64,000 nt of DNA, from assembly GCF_024679095.1 (NCBI RefSeq), contig NW_026111672.1, forward strand, positions 62,001 to 126,000. Reading direction: 5' to 3'. Every line of letters begins with the position of its first letter. Position 1 is the first letter of the stretch. Below are positions 1-11,347 of this stretch, piece after piece. Under the pieces are notes generated by a model that was not told the DNA's origin, ran no database searches, and saw only the letters and a program-made list of their open reading frames with translations. Made by a program: the position numbers and the translations under genes. Source of the stretch: Eriocheir sinensis. Its lineage: Eukaryota; Arthropoda; Malacostraca; Decapoda; Varunidae.

Positions 1-209
1 AGGAGGGGAAAGGAGAGTTAAGGGAAGGGAGGGAGTGAAGGAGATGTGAGGGAGGTTGGGAACATTAGGAAATGCCTTTGTACTGCAGTGGACCAATAAT
101 AATGGCTGAGGAGGAGGAGGAGAAGGAAGAGGGAGGGGTGTACACCTTTCATAGGAAGCTCAGTCACAGCAAACAGGAGTCACTGAGGAGCTCTGTGCCT
201 TGTCTTCAG
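1..209. other. purine-rich sequence, no gene seen
   Basis: The sequence is GA-rich with GGA/GAA runs and ends in a pyrimidine stretch and an AG at 208-209 that could act as the acceptor of the next candidate exon. Nothing else is recognised. Confidence 0.6.
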
Positions 210-290
210 AGGCCGTGGTGCTGAGTGAGTCTCCGAGGCTGTGTCTGGTGTGTGACGAGCAGGTGGAGCAACACGCAGCCTTACGGAAGG
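210..290 (+). CDS. candidate exon, possible start of an HDAC deacetylase domain
   Basis: This is an 81-bp open segment between a good acceptor (TGTCTTCAG) and a consensus donor (GTAAGT at 291). Only one frame is open; it contains the string LCLVCDEQVEQH. That resembles the first strand of an HDAC6-type deacetylase domain, where a short V-x-D-E-x-(x)3-H motif opens the fold. The exon ends in phase 1, while the next recognisable HDAC exon at 2211 begins in phase 0, so the two cannot be spliced directly. The exons that would carry the catalytic histidines are not found between them. Either those exons are deleted or this exon belongs to another transcript. The HDAC assignment is weak; the exon structure is moderately supported. 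Confidence 0.35.
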
Positions 291-365
291 GTAAGTGCAC
301 TACACACTAAGGTGTTTTTTCATTCACAGACAAAACATAATGAAGATTGTCTAAGTACTCTGATG

Positions 366-700
366 TACCTGAGGCAGCTCTTGGTACCTCCCAGGACTTT
401 CTCTGCCTCTGTGGTGGATAGTGGAGTGTTTCCCATGTGGTATTAGTGTGCTGGATATCCCTTCACTGGTAGCCTGGTAACATACACTCCCAGGTCTTTT
501 TCTGCCTCTGTGGTGGATAGTGGAGTGTTTCCCATGTGGTATTAATGTGCTGGATATCCCTTCACTGGTAGCCTGGTAACATACACTCCCAGGTCTTTTT
601 CTGCCTCTGTGGTGGATAGTGGAGTGTTTCCCATGTGGTATTGGTGTGCTGGATATCCCCTCCCAGGGTGCAGGACTTTACATTTTTCTTCATTGCATTG
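366..700. repeat. 99-bp tandem repeat, about three copies
   Basis: The string CCTCTGTGGTGG recurs at 406, 505 and 604, giving a 99-bp period. Copies are nearly identical, so the expansion is recent. The unit is part of the antisense LINE fragment annotated at 395-780; a single unexpanded copy of the same sequence occurs at 6720-6840. Confidence 0.85.
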
Positions 701-780
701 TAGCAGACATTTTCGTTCCACTCCTGTAGCTTGGTGAGGTCTGTCTTCTGGCTGGAAATCTGCAGCCAAGGGTTTAACAA
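395..780 (-). mobile_element. CR1-like LINE reverse transcriptase fragment, antisense
   Basis: On the minus strand this encodes a degenerate piece of the region downstream of the RT catalytic box, with motifs LTKLQEWN, KCKVLH and EKDLGVY as in CR1-type elements. It is a short, broken fragment containing the 99-bp expansion. A sister fragment lies at 6715-6940, also within the HDAC remnant. Confidence 0.6.
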
Positions 781-1709
781 GTGTGCTGCACCTTCATGGG
801 ACCAAGTTTCCCTTGACTCTTTTTTGGAATTACTTTTACACAGACATTGTTGCAGTTTGAGAATGCTGCTCACTGGTCGCTTGCTTCATGTCCTACTCTC
901 TGACCCTCACCGGACCTGCCTTTGACGTGAGAGCTCTTCATGTCCAAATACTATGCCTAGATAGATAGATAGAGAGACAGATAGATAGTGTGATAGGTAG
1001 GTACTCCCAGTTATCTCCTGATATTTGCTGTATTACCTTTCATGAATTGATAAGTTTATCTGTACTGTGTTCATTGACCTGGTAGTGAAGACGTTAGATG
1101 GAGTCTTTCAATGCTGCATCTTTTAAGGTTAATCAGATGATGACAACTATGAGCCAGGTGCCCAGAGTTTGTTTTTTCCCAAATAAATGAACAGCTATTT
1201 CGAGAGAGGTTGTTTCCCTCAAGAGACAGGAACCATTCAGGAAAAGGGAGAGAAGGAAGAGGGAGAGGAAAGAAATGCAATGCAGTTTGCTTACTGTGAA
1301 ACAAACAGAATAAATGAACATAACAACAGCATCACCAAGGTTGTATTGAAGGGAGGTAAATAGATAGAGTCCGTCCTTTCTCCCCCCAAAAATGCATAGA
1401 CACATTGCATGGACCAGGAACAATTTTGGCACAATATTTTACTTATCCATAATTGCCTAAGTGGCCAAAAGAGAGATCAGTTTCAGAAGGAGAGGTGTTT
1501 TGATTGTTCTAAATACCTATTCAAACACATGCTAACCAACTTGAAATAGTGCTCCAGCCCTCACTTGGAAATAAAGGAAGGAAGGAAGGAAAAGGAGGCC
1601 TGGAAAGATGGTAGGAAGGAGGAGGAGAAAGAGGAATAATTAAATGGAGAAAAGGGAAGAGTCCAAGGGAATTTAAGGAAAGAAGGAATGATAAAAAGGA
1701 AACTAGGCT
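781..1709. other. non-coding, GATA- and purine-rich segments
   Basis: The region contains a short GATA-type repeat at 958-990 and GGAA-rich sequence at 1570-1700. No exon-like open segment with matching splice signals is seen. Confidence 0.5.
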
Positions 1710-1755
<46 letters not shown>

Positions 1756-1782
1756 TATATAGATATAGATATATATAGAGAG

Positions 1783-1834
<52 letters not shown>
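1710..1834. repeat. compound (GA)n/(TA)n microsatellite
   Basis: (GA)n at about 1711-1753 passes into TATATAGATATAGA variants and (TA)n, and returns to (GA)n up to 1834. Confidence 0.95.
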
Positions 1835-1837
<3 letters not shown>

Positions 1838-2210
1838 AGCTAAACCCTTGATTCAGCTATTCCACCACCCCGTGTCTTTCCTCCCAGCTACAAATCAGAA
1901 AATTGACCCTCGAGTGCTAAGTCCTCTGAGTATTTTTCTCCCCACACTGGTGCTGAAGTATTGCATTTTCATTCAGTCACAATTACCTGACACTTTTTTC
2001 CTGTTATGATTCCCACTGATCAATGTCTAGATTGGCACAACCCTGTCCAGCACATGAAGGTTCACCCTGCTATCCAAGCTCCCAATGCAAGAATCAGTTA
2101 TGGTCCTCAGCTCTGGTATTTCATCGTCCAGTGTCCTTCCTCCCAGCCACAGTTCAGGAGGAAGAAGTCGTGTTTACTAAAGCCACAGTGTTTTTCTTGT
2201 GTTGTTTCAG

Positions 2211-2330
2211 AGTGGCATGGGTGATGCAGAGGCTCTCACTCAGGTGGTGCTGCCCGTGGCCTACCAGTTCAACCCACAGCTGGTCCTGGTCACTGCCAGC
2301 CTTGATGCTGGTGCGGGGACCCACTTGGAG
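2211..2330 (+). pseudogene. HDAC6/10-like deacetylase exon with frameshift
   Basis: After a strong acceptor (TTGTTTCAG at 2202-2210) the frame reads SGMGDAEALTQVVLPVAYQF and then QLVLVTASLDAG. This matches the class IIb HDAC segment (GMGD...P-A..F.P.LVLVSAGFDA) that carries the Asp Zn ligand; that Asp is kept at 2304-2306. After LDAG the expected G-D-P-L-G-G is present only in another frame (GGGGACCCACTTGGAG, then GT). This implies a one-base loss near 2313-2319. Using the GT at 2335 instead would keep a frame open but gives a non-family junction. Family residues SAGFDA have become TASLDA. This is most likely a decaying paralogue; the HxD-bearing core exons are absent upstream. Confidence 0.8.
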
Positions 2331-2700
2331 GTTGGTGGATGGTGTCACTATCTGTATGACTACCTGCTGCTGCCTCTTTCTCTTTTTCTGTCACTATCTG
2401 TTCAGTTCAGTTCAGTTCTCTCTCCATAATTATATTTTCAGTTCATGGTCGGGAGTTTTGGCTTCATAACAGCACTCCCTGGTGCACTCCTTCACTGTTT
2501 GGGTTTCTTGTTTTCATCTCTTTATTCCTTTAGTGTTCTTTCTTATCCAAAATTTCTGTATTGTTCTTTTTGCTTTTTTTATTTATTTATTTATTTATTT
2601 TTATCTGCCTTAATAACACATCTTCAGGGGCTGCCATGTGTATGCAATGAAGCATTTTGTAGTCTCCTTATATTGTATCCTGATGTATTGTCATCTCAGA
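2331..2700. other. intron-like sequence, T-rich
   Basis: This T-rich, AT-rich stretch includes a TTTATTTATT run near 2578-2602 between HDAC exons. No other feature is seen. Confidence 0.5.
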
Positions 2701-3141
2701 CCATTGCATTCCATAGTGAAGAACTCCCTTCCTCTTCCTCACCCCCATTCCTCCCTTCATGCATCTCATACCTAAAGTAACACAGCCTAACCATTGCATT
2801 CCATATTAAAGGACTCCCTTCCTCTTCCTCACCCCCATTCCTCCCTTCATGCATCTCATATCTAAAGTAACACAGCCTAACCATTGCATTCCATAGTGAA
2901 TAACTCCCTTCCTCTTCCTCACCCCCTTTCCTCCCTTCATGCATCTCATACCTAAAGTAACACAGCCTAACCATTGCATTCCATAGTGAATAACTCCCTT
3001 CCTCTTCCTCACCCCCTTTCCTCCCTTCATGCATCTCATACCTAAAGTAACACACCCTAACCATTGCATTCCATATTACAGGACTCCCTTCCTCTTCCTC
3101 CTCCCTTATTCCTCCCTTCATGCATCTCATACCTAAAGTAA
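2701..3141. repeat. 90-bp tandem repeat, five copies
   Basis: CCATTGCATTCCAT recurs at 2701, 2791, 2881, 2971 and 3061, an exact 90-bp period. The unit is pyrimidine-rich. The last copy runs to within about 20 bp of the splice acceptor of the next HDAC exon, so the array supplies its polypyrimidine tract. Because 90 is divisible by three, the minus strand is open through the array; that reading has no other coding sign. Confidence 0.95.
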
Positions 3142-3162
3142 CAGCCTCACACGCACTCCCAG

Positions 3163-3334
3163 GTTGCCGCGTGAGTCCCGATTGCTTTGAACATATGATG
3201 GCCCTTCTGTCTGGCCTGGCCAAGGGCCGCATGGTTCTGGCACTGGAGGGCGGCTTCAGCCTCAACACCATCAGCTACTGCATGACGCTGTGTGCCAAGG
3301 CCTTGCTGGGGGATCCGCTGCCCCCCCTTGAGCC
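3163..3334 (+). pseudogene. HDAC6/10-like deacetylase exon, 5' part, cut by a LINE
   Basis: An acceptor at CACTCCCAG (3154-3162) is followed by G-C-R-V-S-P-D then LLSGLAKGRMVLALEGG and ALLGDPLPPLE. This matches the last third of class IIb HDAC domains. The catalytic tyrosine of the EGGY motif is phenylalanine (TTC, 3255-3257). At 3335 the exon is interrupted by the LINE at 3335-6581, which brings in a stop at 3342. The exon resumes in the same frame at 6582 (Glu codon 6584-6586, then Pro-Gln-Leu). The coding segment was therefore continuous before insertion. With the upstream frameshift and the Tyr-to-Phe change, an active enzyme is unlikely. Confidence 0.85.
3328..3334. repeat. target-site duplication, left copy (TTGAGCC)
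   Basis: TTGAGCC here is repeated exactly at 6582-6588, directly bounding the LINE on both sides. Removing the LINE and one copy restores a continuous HDAC reading frame. Confidence 0.8.
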
Positions 3335-3447
3335 ATTCACTTAAGCCCTGTTGGAGCAGCCCGTTTCGGGAGGCTGCTCTGTGACCAAGTGGCTCTTCGA
3401 AAGCCAAAAAACGCGGAGGCGAGAACACCAGCAGCTCCACCGTAAGG

Positions 3448-4923
3448 GTGCACTCAACCCGAAAAACTCCCGACTCGAAGCACATTAAAGCTTGCTATGT
3501 AAACGCTCGTAGCCTACGTAACAAATTTGAAGACTTAGAAGTCCTCGCAGCTACAAATCATTATCACATCATCGGAGTCACAGAATCTTGGATAGACACT
3601 TCAAATAGAGATTTCATTGCGGAATATAGATTACCGGGTTATACCATTTTTAGTCATGAAAGAGAGAACAGACAGGGTGGAGGCGTTATCTTTTATATCC
3701 ACAACTCTCTCCATCCAGTATCCGTGAAAACAGATATTATAACCAATGTAGACACGGTCTTCATTGAAATTAAAAATAAATCTCGTAAAATAGTAATTGG
3801 ACTTATCTACAGACCGCCAAGGCAGACTCTTGATATCGACCACGCATTAAGTGAATTATTATTAGAAACAAGTAGCAGTTGCGAGGCAGTAATTGTTGGG
3901 GACTTTAACTTGCCAGTGAAAAGATGGGGTGAACCGTTGAACTGTCATACAGGGCTCGACCTGTACACAAATTTACTAGAAAGTGATTTACATCAACACG
4001 TTCAAGAACCGACTCGGGAAAATAATATACTTGACCTTATCTTTTCAACGACAGCTGATCTAGTTAACGAAGTAAATGTTGGTCCAATTTTTAGTTCTAG
4101 CGATCACCGAACAATCACATTCAGCATCAATATGAAAGAAAGTAAAGTAACTCCTAGTAAAGAAAAGGTGCCTGATTATCAGAGAGCGAATTTTGCAAGA
4201 CTCCGATCAATTCTAAATAATTCTGACTGGACTGAAATCACGGCGGAAACAGATATTGATAAATCTTGGGGGGCCTTCACCACAGTATTGAACAATGCCA
4301 TAAGCATATGCGTACCCTATCGTAACAGACGTTCAGCTTCTAAGAAGAAACCCAAATGGTGGAATAACGAAATTCAAAATAGCCTATCTCTTAAAAAACG
4401 CGTATACAGTAGGTACATATCATCTCAGAGCGAGGCTGACAAACTAGAGTTGGACAGAATTCGCCGCGAAACCAAGAAATTAATAAAACGAAGCAAGAAA
4501 AATCTTGAAGAATATATAGCGGAAACAAGTAAATCTAATCCTAAAGAATTTTTCAGCTATGTAAATAATAAAAAGTCACTCACTTGTGGTATCGGACCGC
4601 TTGCTAATGAAAATGGTAACCACACGAACGATGAAAATGAAATGGCTACAATCCTAAATAACTTTTTCGCATCCGTATTTACCGACGAAGATTGTTTATC
4701 ACCTCAACCGCCGGAGGTTAGAAGGACTGAAAAGATGTTAAGTGGCGTGCTCATCGTAGAAAGTGACATTTTACGCACAATTGAAAAGATTAAAGTAAGC
4801 AAAGCTCCTGGTCCAGACAAAATTACCCCTAGGGTCTTAAAAGAAATCAAACATCAAATTTGTAAACCGCTCTCCATCATATTCAATAAATCTTTAACAG
4901 CTGGAAAAGTTCCGTCGGATTGA
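3448..4923 (+). pseudogene. LINE-A ORF2, AP-endonuclease domain and linker
   Basis: The apurinic-like endonuclease begins with N-A-R-S-L-R-N-K-F (about residues 19-27). It includes the T-E-S-W box, the G-D-F-N-L-P box at about 3898-3915 and the catalytic S-D-H near 4100, so its key motifs are present. A KKKPKWWNNEI-type linker follows, then the start of the RT domain (APGPDKITPRVLKE). The frame ends in TGA at 4921-4923, where the family has P-S-D-W-K. One base appears to be lost in TGGAAA, and the sequence continues in the next frame from 4920. This enzyme would nick the genomic target for target-primed reverse transcription. Confidence 0.85.
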
Positions 4924-6279
4924 AACTTGCAAATGTCACACCAATTTTCAAAAAGGGGGACAAGTCTCATCCTGGAAACTATCGACCAATTAGCCTGACA
5001 TCTATTGTTTGTAAGTTAATGGAGACTATCATTCGCGACAATATGGTGAAATTCTTCGAAGAAAATAATATAATAAATAATTCGCAACATGGCTTCCGTA
5101 GTAAACGTTCGTGTTTGACTAACTTACTTGATTTTTTCACTATATTTTGAGGTGTACGATGAAAGCAGATCAGTAGATATCATATATCTGGATTTTCAAA
5201 AGGCATTTGATAAGGTCCCCCACCAACGATTGCTCAGCAAACTACTGGCGCACGGTATCTCGGGTAACATTCACAATTGGCTTGCGGACTGGCTCTCTGA
5301 GCGGAAACAGAGAGTAGTTCTAAACGGTGTTACATCTAACTGGCTCGATGTCAAAAGCGGCGTACCTCAAGGATCAGTGCTTGGCCCCATGCTCTTCTTA
5401 ATTTATGTTAATGATATCGATGATGGGCTCACTTGCAAAGTATCAAAATTTGCTGATGACACAAAAATTGCTAGTAAAGTAACTGCGATACTCGACGAAG
5501 AAGCTTTACAATCAGATATAGATCGACTTGCACGTTGGGCCAATCAATGGCAAATGAAATTTAACGTTGAGAAATGTAAAGTGTTGCACATCGGAAAAAA
5601 TAACAATCGCGTTCGGTACGTAATGAATGGCCAACAACTTTATGCAGTAAGTAAAGAAAAGGATCTTGGAATCACTATATCAAGCGATTTAAAGCCCGGT
5701 CAGCATTGTTCAGAGGTAGTTAAAACTGCAAATAAATTGGTTGGCTTCATCGGACGAGTCTTTAATAATAAATTGGAAAAAGTAATATTAAAACTGTATA
5801 ATTCGTTGGTTCGACCCAGTATAGAGTACTGTGTACAGTTTTGGTCTCCCTACTACAGAAAAGACATAGAAAAGTTGGAACGGGTCCAACGAAGAGTAAC
5901 AAAGATGATTCCTAGGTTGAGAAATTTGTCATATGAACAAAGGCTTAAAGAAGTAAATTTATTCAGCCTATCAAAACGAAGAATGCGAGGCGATCTAATA
6001 GAAGTGTTTAAAATGTTCAAAGGATTCAGTAATATTAATGCGGAAGATTACTTTACAATTGATCGATCAAATAGAACAAGAAGAAATCACAATTTGAAGA
6101 TAAGTGGTAAAAGATTCTCGTCGCACGAAGCTAAACACTTCTTCTTCAATCGAGTTGTTAATGTTTGGAACTCTCTACCCTGTGATGTCGTTGATAGTAC
6201 AACAGTTACGGCCTTCAAGAATAGATTAGACAAGTGTTTTGAATCCAACCAGCAACTAAGATATTACTCATTGTCGTAA
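4920..6279 (+). pseudogene. LINE-A ORF2, reverse transcriptase domain
   Basis: After the break at 4920 the frame reads [13 protein letters not shown] and NYRPISLTS (RT box 1) up to 5150. A second frame change near 5130-5150 separates it from [13 protein letters not shown]. It then runs uninterrupted to 6279. The F-A-D-D catalytic box is at 5449-5460 and [10 protein letters not shown] precedes it. The C-terminal part holds the usual CR1 motifs (EKLERVQRRVTKMI, RRMRGDLIEVFK, FFFNRVVNVWNSLP). Catalytic residues are intact; two frameshifts make this copy non-autonomous. Confidence 0.88.
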
Positions 6280-6581
6280 TAACGTTAAGTTCTTTCGAAT
6301 ACTGGTGTCCTTGTCCGCTTTTATCGCCCGGTTAGTGGTAGCAGTAATGGTAGTTCTTTCCTCTTTCCTACATAAATTCCATGCAGTTTTTCCATGCTGC
6401 ATGGTTCTTTTTCCTTTCCTGCCAGCTTTGGCTGGAGGGATGGGGGGGTGGGGAGGAGCCTTCGCCTTTGCTGTCCTTCATCTTCCACCTTTGATTAGAT
6501 AGTTAGTGTAGCTTGTCACAAACAACCTCGTAAGGACCAGCAGGTCTGCTGTTGTTTGTTCTTCCTTTGTGTTCTTTGTGT

Positions 6582-6676
6582 TTGAGCCCCAGCTGGTGCC
6601 CAACAAGAGTGCCGTGCAGACCATCAGTGACGTCATCCGTACCCACAGCCGCTACTGGCCGGCGCTCTGCTTCAAG
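6582..6676 (+). pseudogene. HDAC6/10-like deacetylase exon, 3' part after the LINE
   Basis: This begins with the second target duplication (TTGAGCC, 6582-6588) and reads E-P-Q-L-V-P-N-K-S-A then TISDVIRTHSRYWPALCFK. It ends at a consensus donor GTGAGT (6677-6682). The match is to the end of a class IIb HDAC domain, where S-A-V/L-x-(S/T)-I and the W-x-x-L motif close the fold. It is in the same phase as the exon part ending at 3334, which is the main evidence that the LINE landed inside an exon. Confidence 0.85.
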
Positions 6677-6714
6677 GTGAGTGTGGGGGTCTTTAATCCG
6701 ACCACTGCAATTGG

Positions 6715-6940
6715 CACGGATTTGGCCTTCACTGGTAGCCCGGTAACATACAGTCCCAGGTCTTTCTCTGCCTCTGTGGTGATAGTGGAGTGTTTCCCAT
6801 GTGGTATTGGTGTGCTGGATATCCCCTCCCAAGGTGCAGGACTTTACATTTTTCTTCAGTGAATTGTAGCAGACATTTTTTGTTCCATTGCTGTAGCTTG
6901 GTGAGGTCTTCTTGTAAGAAATCCACAGTCAAGGGGTTAA
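6715..6940 (-). mobile_element. CR1-like LINE fragment, antisense
   Basis: The minus strand reads FLQEDLTKLQQWN and then EEKCKVLHLGRG, the post-catalytic part of a CR1-type RT. It closely resembles 395-780 but is not tandemly expanded. It lies just downstream of the HDAC donor site. Confidence 0.65.
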
Positions 6941-7360
6941 GGGGCAGGACTGGTGAAAGTTATCCCTCATGTCCTGCTGGTGTGTTCTGTGCCTGGTAGT
7001 GTTGTCAGTACATAATATAGAAAGCTGCCTCATTTCCAGAACTATATATTGGACATGTATTAGTTAGATCTCTCAAAACATTTCTTCAGTTCTCAGTGGC
7101 TATAGATATTGTTGTTGTCAAACAGTAAGAAGCAAAACACATTATCCTCTCTATGTTTTGCAGTCTTTTCTTGTAGTTTGAGTCCTTGTGGTGCCTGACC
7201 CTGGGCAAGGTTACTTTCTTTACTGTCCTCACACTGCTCCTTGCCTCCCTGGAGCAGAGTCAGGGAGAGGTTGTCTACATCTACCATCAGTATAATAGCC
7301 TTGGTGATTAGTAGAAGGAGATAAGAGAAGGAATAGAAGGTTTATTTTGATTTATATTAG
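6941..7360. other. no recognisable feature
   Basis: Mixed-composition sequence without exon-like segments or repeats that I can identify. Confidence 0.5.
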
Positions 7361-8085
7361 TTTTTTTTCATATCTCTTCTTCATTCTCCTCCTCCTCTCT
7401 CCCTCTCTCTTCCTTTCTTCCTCCCTCTCTCTTCCTTTCTTCCTCCCTTTCCCTCTCCTCTCTCTCTTCCTTCATTACATTCTTCACCCATTCCTCCTCC
7501 TCCTCTCCTCTCCCCTCCAGGATTTATACCTCCTCCTCCAAATCTCTCCTTATGTTAGAATCGCTTCTCTTTCCTTCCCTCCCTCCTCTCCTCCTTCTCC
7601 CTCTCCCTCCCACTCTCTCTTCCATTCCCTTCTTTATCCACCTTTTCCCTTCTCTTTCCTTCCCTCCCTCCTCTCCTTCTCCCTCTCCCTCCCACTCTCT
7701 CTTCCATTCCCTTCTTTATCCACCTTTTCCCTTCTCTTTCCTTCCCTCCCTCCTCTCCTCCTTCTCCCTCTCCCTCCCACTCTCTCTTCCATTCCCTTCT
7801 TTATCCACCTTTTCCCTTCTCTTTTCTTCCCTCCCTCCTCTCTCTTCCATTCCCTTCTTTATCCACCTTTTCCCTTCTCTTTCCTTCCCTCCCTCCTCCT
7901 CCTCCTTCTCCCTCTCCCTCCCACTCTCTCTTCCATTCCCTTCTTTATCCACCTTTTCCCTTCTCTTTCTCTCCACCACTCTTTACTTCTCTCTCCTCCC
8001 TCACTCTGTCTCCCTTGGTCCACTCTGTTCTCTCTCTCTCCTTCCCTCCATGCCTCCCTCTCCTTCCTCCTCCTCTTCTAGATTT
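7361..8085. repeat. pyrimidine-rich satellite-like block
   Basis: This is almost pure C/T. A module containing CCACTCTCTCTTCCATTCCC followed by TTCTTTATCCACC recurs at least five times between about 7610 and 7965 at irregular 57-100-bp spacing. Long open frames rich in Ser, Leu, Phe and Pro here are composition artefacts. Confidence 0.9.
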
Positions 8086-9285
<1,200 letters not shown>

Positions 9286-9286
9286 T

Positions 9287-9347
<61 letters not shown>
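9286..9347. repeat. (GT)n microsatellite
   Basis: About 31 GT units. Confidence 0.98.
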
Positions 9348-9349
<2 letters not shown>

Positions 9350-10023
9350 CTCCTGTAATAATAAAATAATGTAGGAATGCTCAATAAAAATAAATTACAA
9401 ATATATATTACTATTATTATTACCATTGTTATTATCATTAGACCCAAGAAGGAGGAAGAGGGATAGAGATAAGGGAAAGGAAGGAAGAGGAGGAGGGAGG
9501 GGGAGAAGAGAAGAAGGGAAGGAAGGTGAGGAAGGAAGAGAAGAAGAATGAAGGAAGAGAAGAAGAATGAAGGAAGGGAAGAAGATATGAGAAAGGAGGA
9601 GAGATGGAGGAGGAGGAGGAGGTCATAATCTATCTTCCTCTGCACCGTGAACCTAAAAGAACACTTCTTATGACCCTCCCTGCCCTCCTTTTTGGCCTTT
9701 GGGAACAGCTGATGTGCGGGGCAAATGCTTCCGACCTTAGGAGGGAGGTGAAAGGGAGGAGAAGAACTGGAGAGGAGGAGATAAAATGGAGAAGTGGAGG
9801 AGAAAGGGGAAGACCAGCAGCAAGAAGACACAAAATAATGATAAGAAATATTAAGGAAAGAGAAAAACAAAAGTAAAGAGGAAAATAACAGGTTAGGGAA
9901 AGAAAACAAGGAAAGTAACAAATAAAAAAGTTAAGAAAAACTGAAATAAAACAAGAATATTAAGAAAAGGAAATAAAGAAAAGGACACTGGCCAAATCAC
10001 TTCCCCAGCCGCCCCTGAGGCCT

Positions 10024-10056
<33 letters not shown>

Positions 10057-10590
10057 ATCCCCTAAACAGACCCCACATTTACAGGGCCAATGTGACATGT
10101 TTTCAGCCCCAAAACAGCCCCTTCCAAGCCCTCTAGTGTGCCCAGACCTTCCTGTAGAGGCCAGGGCAGCTCAACAGACTCTAGCCCCAGCCCAGGGATG
10201 GGTTTTAATAACACTAACACGTATTTTGACAACAATGAGTCACCAAGAACCTGTAGAGTGGACAGGAGGAGGAGAGAGGAGGGAAGGAAGGGAGCAGAGA
10301 AAGAAAACTTGAAAGAGGAGAAGGAAGAAATGATGATGAAAAGATGGAAGAAAAGAAAGAGAATAAGTGGAGAAAAAATGAATAAAAAAGAAATTATGTA
10401 CTATTTTTTACCTTTGTTCCCAAGTCTTCTTCCTCTTCTTCCTCTTCTTCTTCTAGTTCATCTCATTCCATGGAAGAAGTTAAGTTGAATTAGTATTCGT
10501 ATACTAAAAATAAGAAAACTGTGTGTCCCTGCCTCCCTGATACGTTCCCTGCCTTCTAGCACTATAGTTCTGCCGCCTCGTCCAGCCTCC
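9348..10590. other. purine-rich non-coding sequence
   Basis: GGAA/GAAG-rich blocks at 9440-9610 and 9750-9990, a (CA)n run at 10026-10054, and GAAGAA/TTCTTC tracts near 10260-10460. The segment at 9640-9740 resembles part of the dispersed repeat seen at 14360 and 36960 (CTCTGCACCGTGAA). Confidence 0.5.
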
Positions 10591-10850
10591 CTGTTATATG
10601 TTTAAGGCTGAGATTTTTCTCTCTTTTCTACTACACCCGGTCCCACACGTCCTCAGCGTGTATTGAAACACACGAAACATTAATCAAGACAAGGAGAGGG
10701 TTTTGTTGGCTGCCCGGGATTGAACCCGTGACCAGCGTGACGGGAGAGCCACTACCTTACCAGTCGGCCAAAGAGGTACCCAGCTGGCTGAGTGGGTTAT
10801 GGGAGGCTTGCCCGTCAGGCCTAGTCGCTGCACTACATATGCATTAAAAC
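10590..10850 (-). mobile_element. tRNA-derived SINE (family 2)
   Basis: On the minus strand, TTGGCCGACTGGTAAGG (A box) and GGGTTCAATCCCGG (B box) occur about 35 bp apart at roughly 10765-10715, the spacing of a tRNA-type internal RNA polymerase III promoter. The flanks do not fold into a full tRNA that I can see, and an unrelated body follows. Upstream lies GCGACTAGGCCTGACGGG; a similar GCGACTAAGCCGG string occurs at the 3' end of the LINE fragment at 23470, hinting at a shared tail. Boundaries are approximate. Confidence 0.6.
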
Positions 10851-11092
10851 AACACTGAAAGCAATTACAATTATGAAGAAAAGAATGGAATTGACGGCAT
10901 TCCCTCCTCACATCTTAATTCTCCCTTTCAATACCTCCCTCATGTATTCCCTCCCTCTCCACACTGTAACAGGCAAGTGACAAGGGCCAGGAGGAGGAGG
11001 AATTAGTGATAAGGGAAGGCATGCCTGACACCACAAAACCTCAAAACTGCCAACTCTGAATAAGCTGAAAAACTAAAATACCGGAGCCTACA

Positions 11093-11217
11093 TTATTCCA
11101 TCACCTCCTCTCCATCTCCTGGTTCCTTCCGTCCAGGAGAGAGCAGCGGAGTTCCTTGAGCAGGCCCTTCCACTTGTAAGCCTGGGACTTCTTGGACGTG
11201 AGGCATCTTGGACAGCT
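11093..11217 (-). CDS. candidate terminal exon, unrecognised
   Basis: On the minus strand a CCACAG acceptor precedes 125 bp that are open in two frames. One frame starts L-S-K-M-P-H-V-Q and stops at 11093-11095; the other starts S-C-P-R-C-L-T-S and stops at 11101-11103. Local base composition is coding-like compared with the flanks, and the segment stands out between repeats. I do not recognise either product. It could be the last exon of an antisense gene whose other exons are outside or masked by repeats. Confidence 0.25.
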
Positions 11218-11339
11218 CTGTGGTGAGGTGCTCAGGCTGGGGAGGAGGAGAAATGTGTAGGGAATGTGTTGGGGGAGGGAGGGGAGGGGAAGGGAGGAGG
11301 GTAAGGAGGAGAGAAGAGAAGTTAGCAAGATTTTACTGT

Positions 11340-11347
11340 ATATTAAC
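11340..11347. repeat. 8-bp target-site duplication, left (ATATTAAC)
   Basis: Repeated exactly at 11788-11795, abutting both ends of the hAT-type MITE. Confidence 0.85.

Larger units (their letters stand above)
3335..6581 (+). mobile_element. LINE-A, CR1-like retrotransposon inserted in a coding exon
   Basis: The element is 3,247 bp, in the same orientation as the interrupted exon. It has a ~110-bp leader, an endonuclease plus reverse transcriptase ORF broken by two frameshifts, and a ~300-bp 3' tail. The tail ends in short direct repeats around CTTTGTGTTCTTTGTG with no poly(A), as expected of CR1/L2-type elements. The 7-bp duplication TTGAGCC flanks it. The start lies close to the endonuclease N-terminus, so an upstream ORF1 is missing: a 5'-truncated copy. 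LINE-C, LINE-D and LINE-H belong to the same broad group but are clearly different subfamilies. Confidence 0.9.

Noticed and set aside
2696..3271. 191-codon minus-strand frame with repeated M-R-C-M-K-G-G
   Set aside because: Produced by a 90-bp repeat whose period is a multiple of three; it runs antisense into an HDAC exon.
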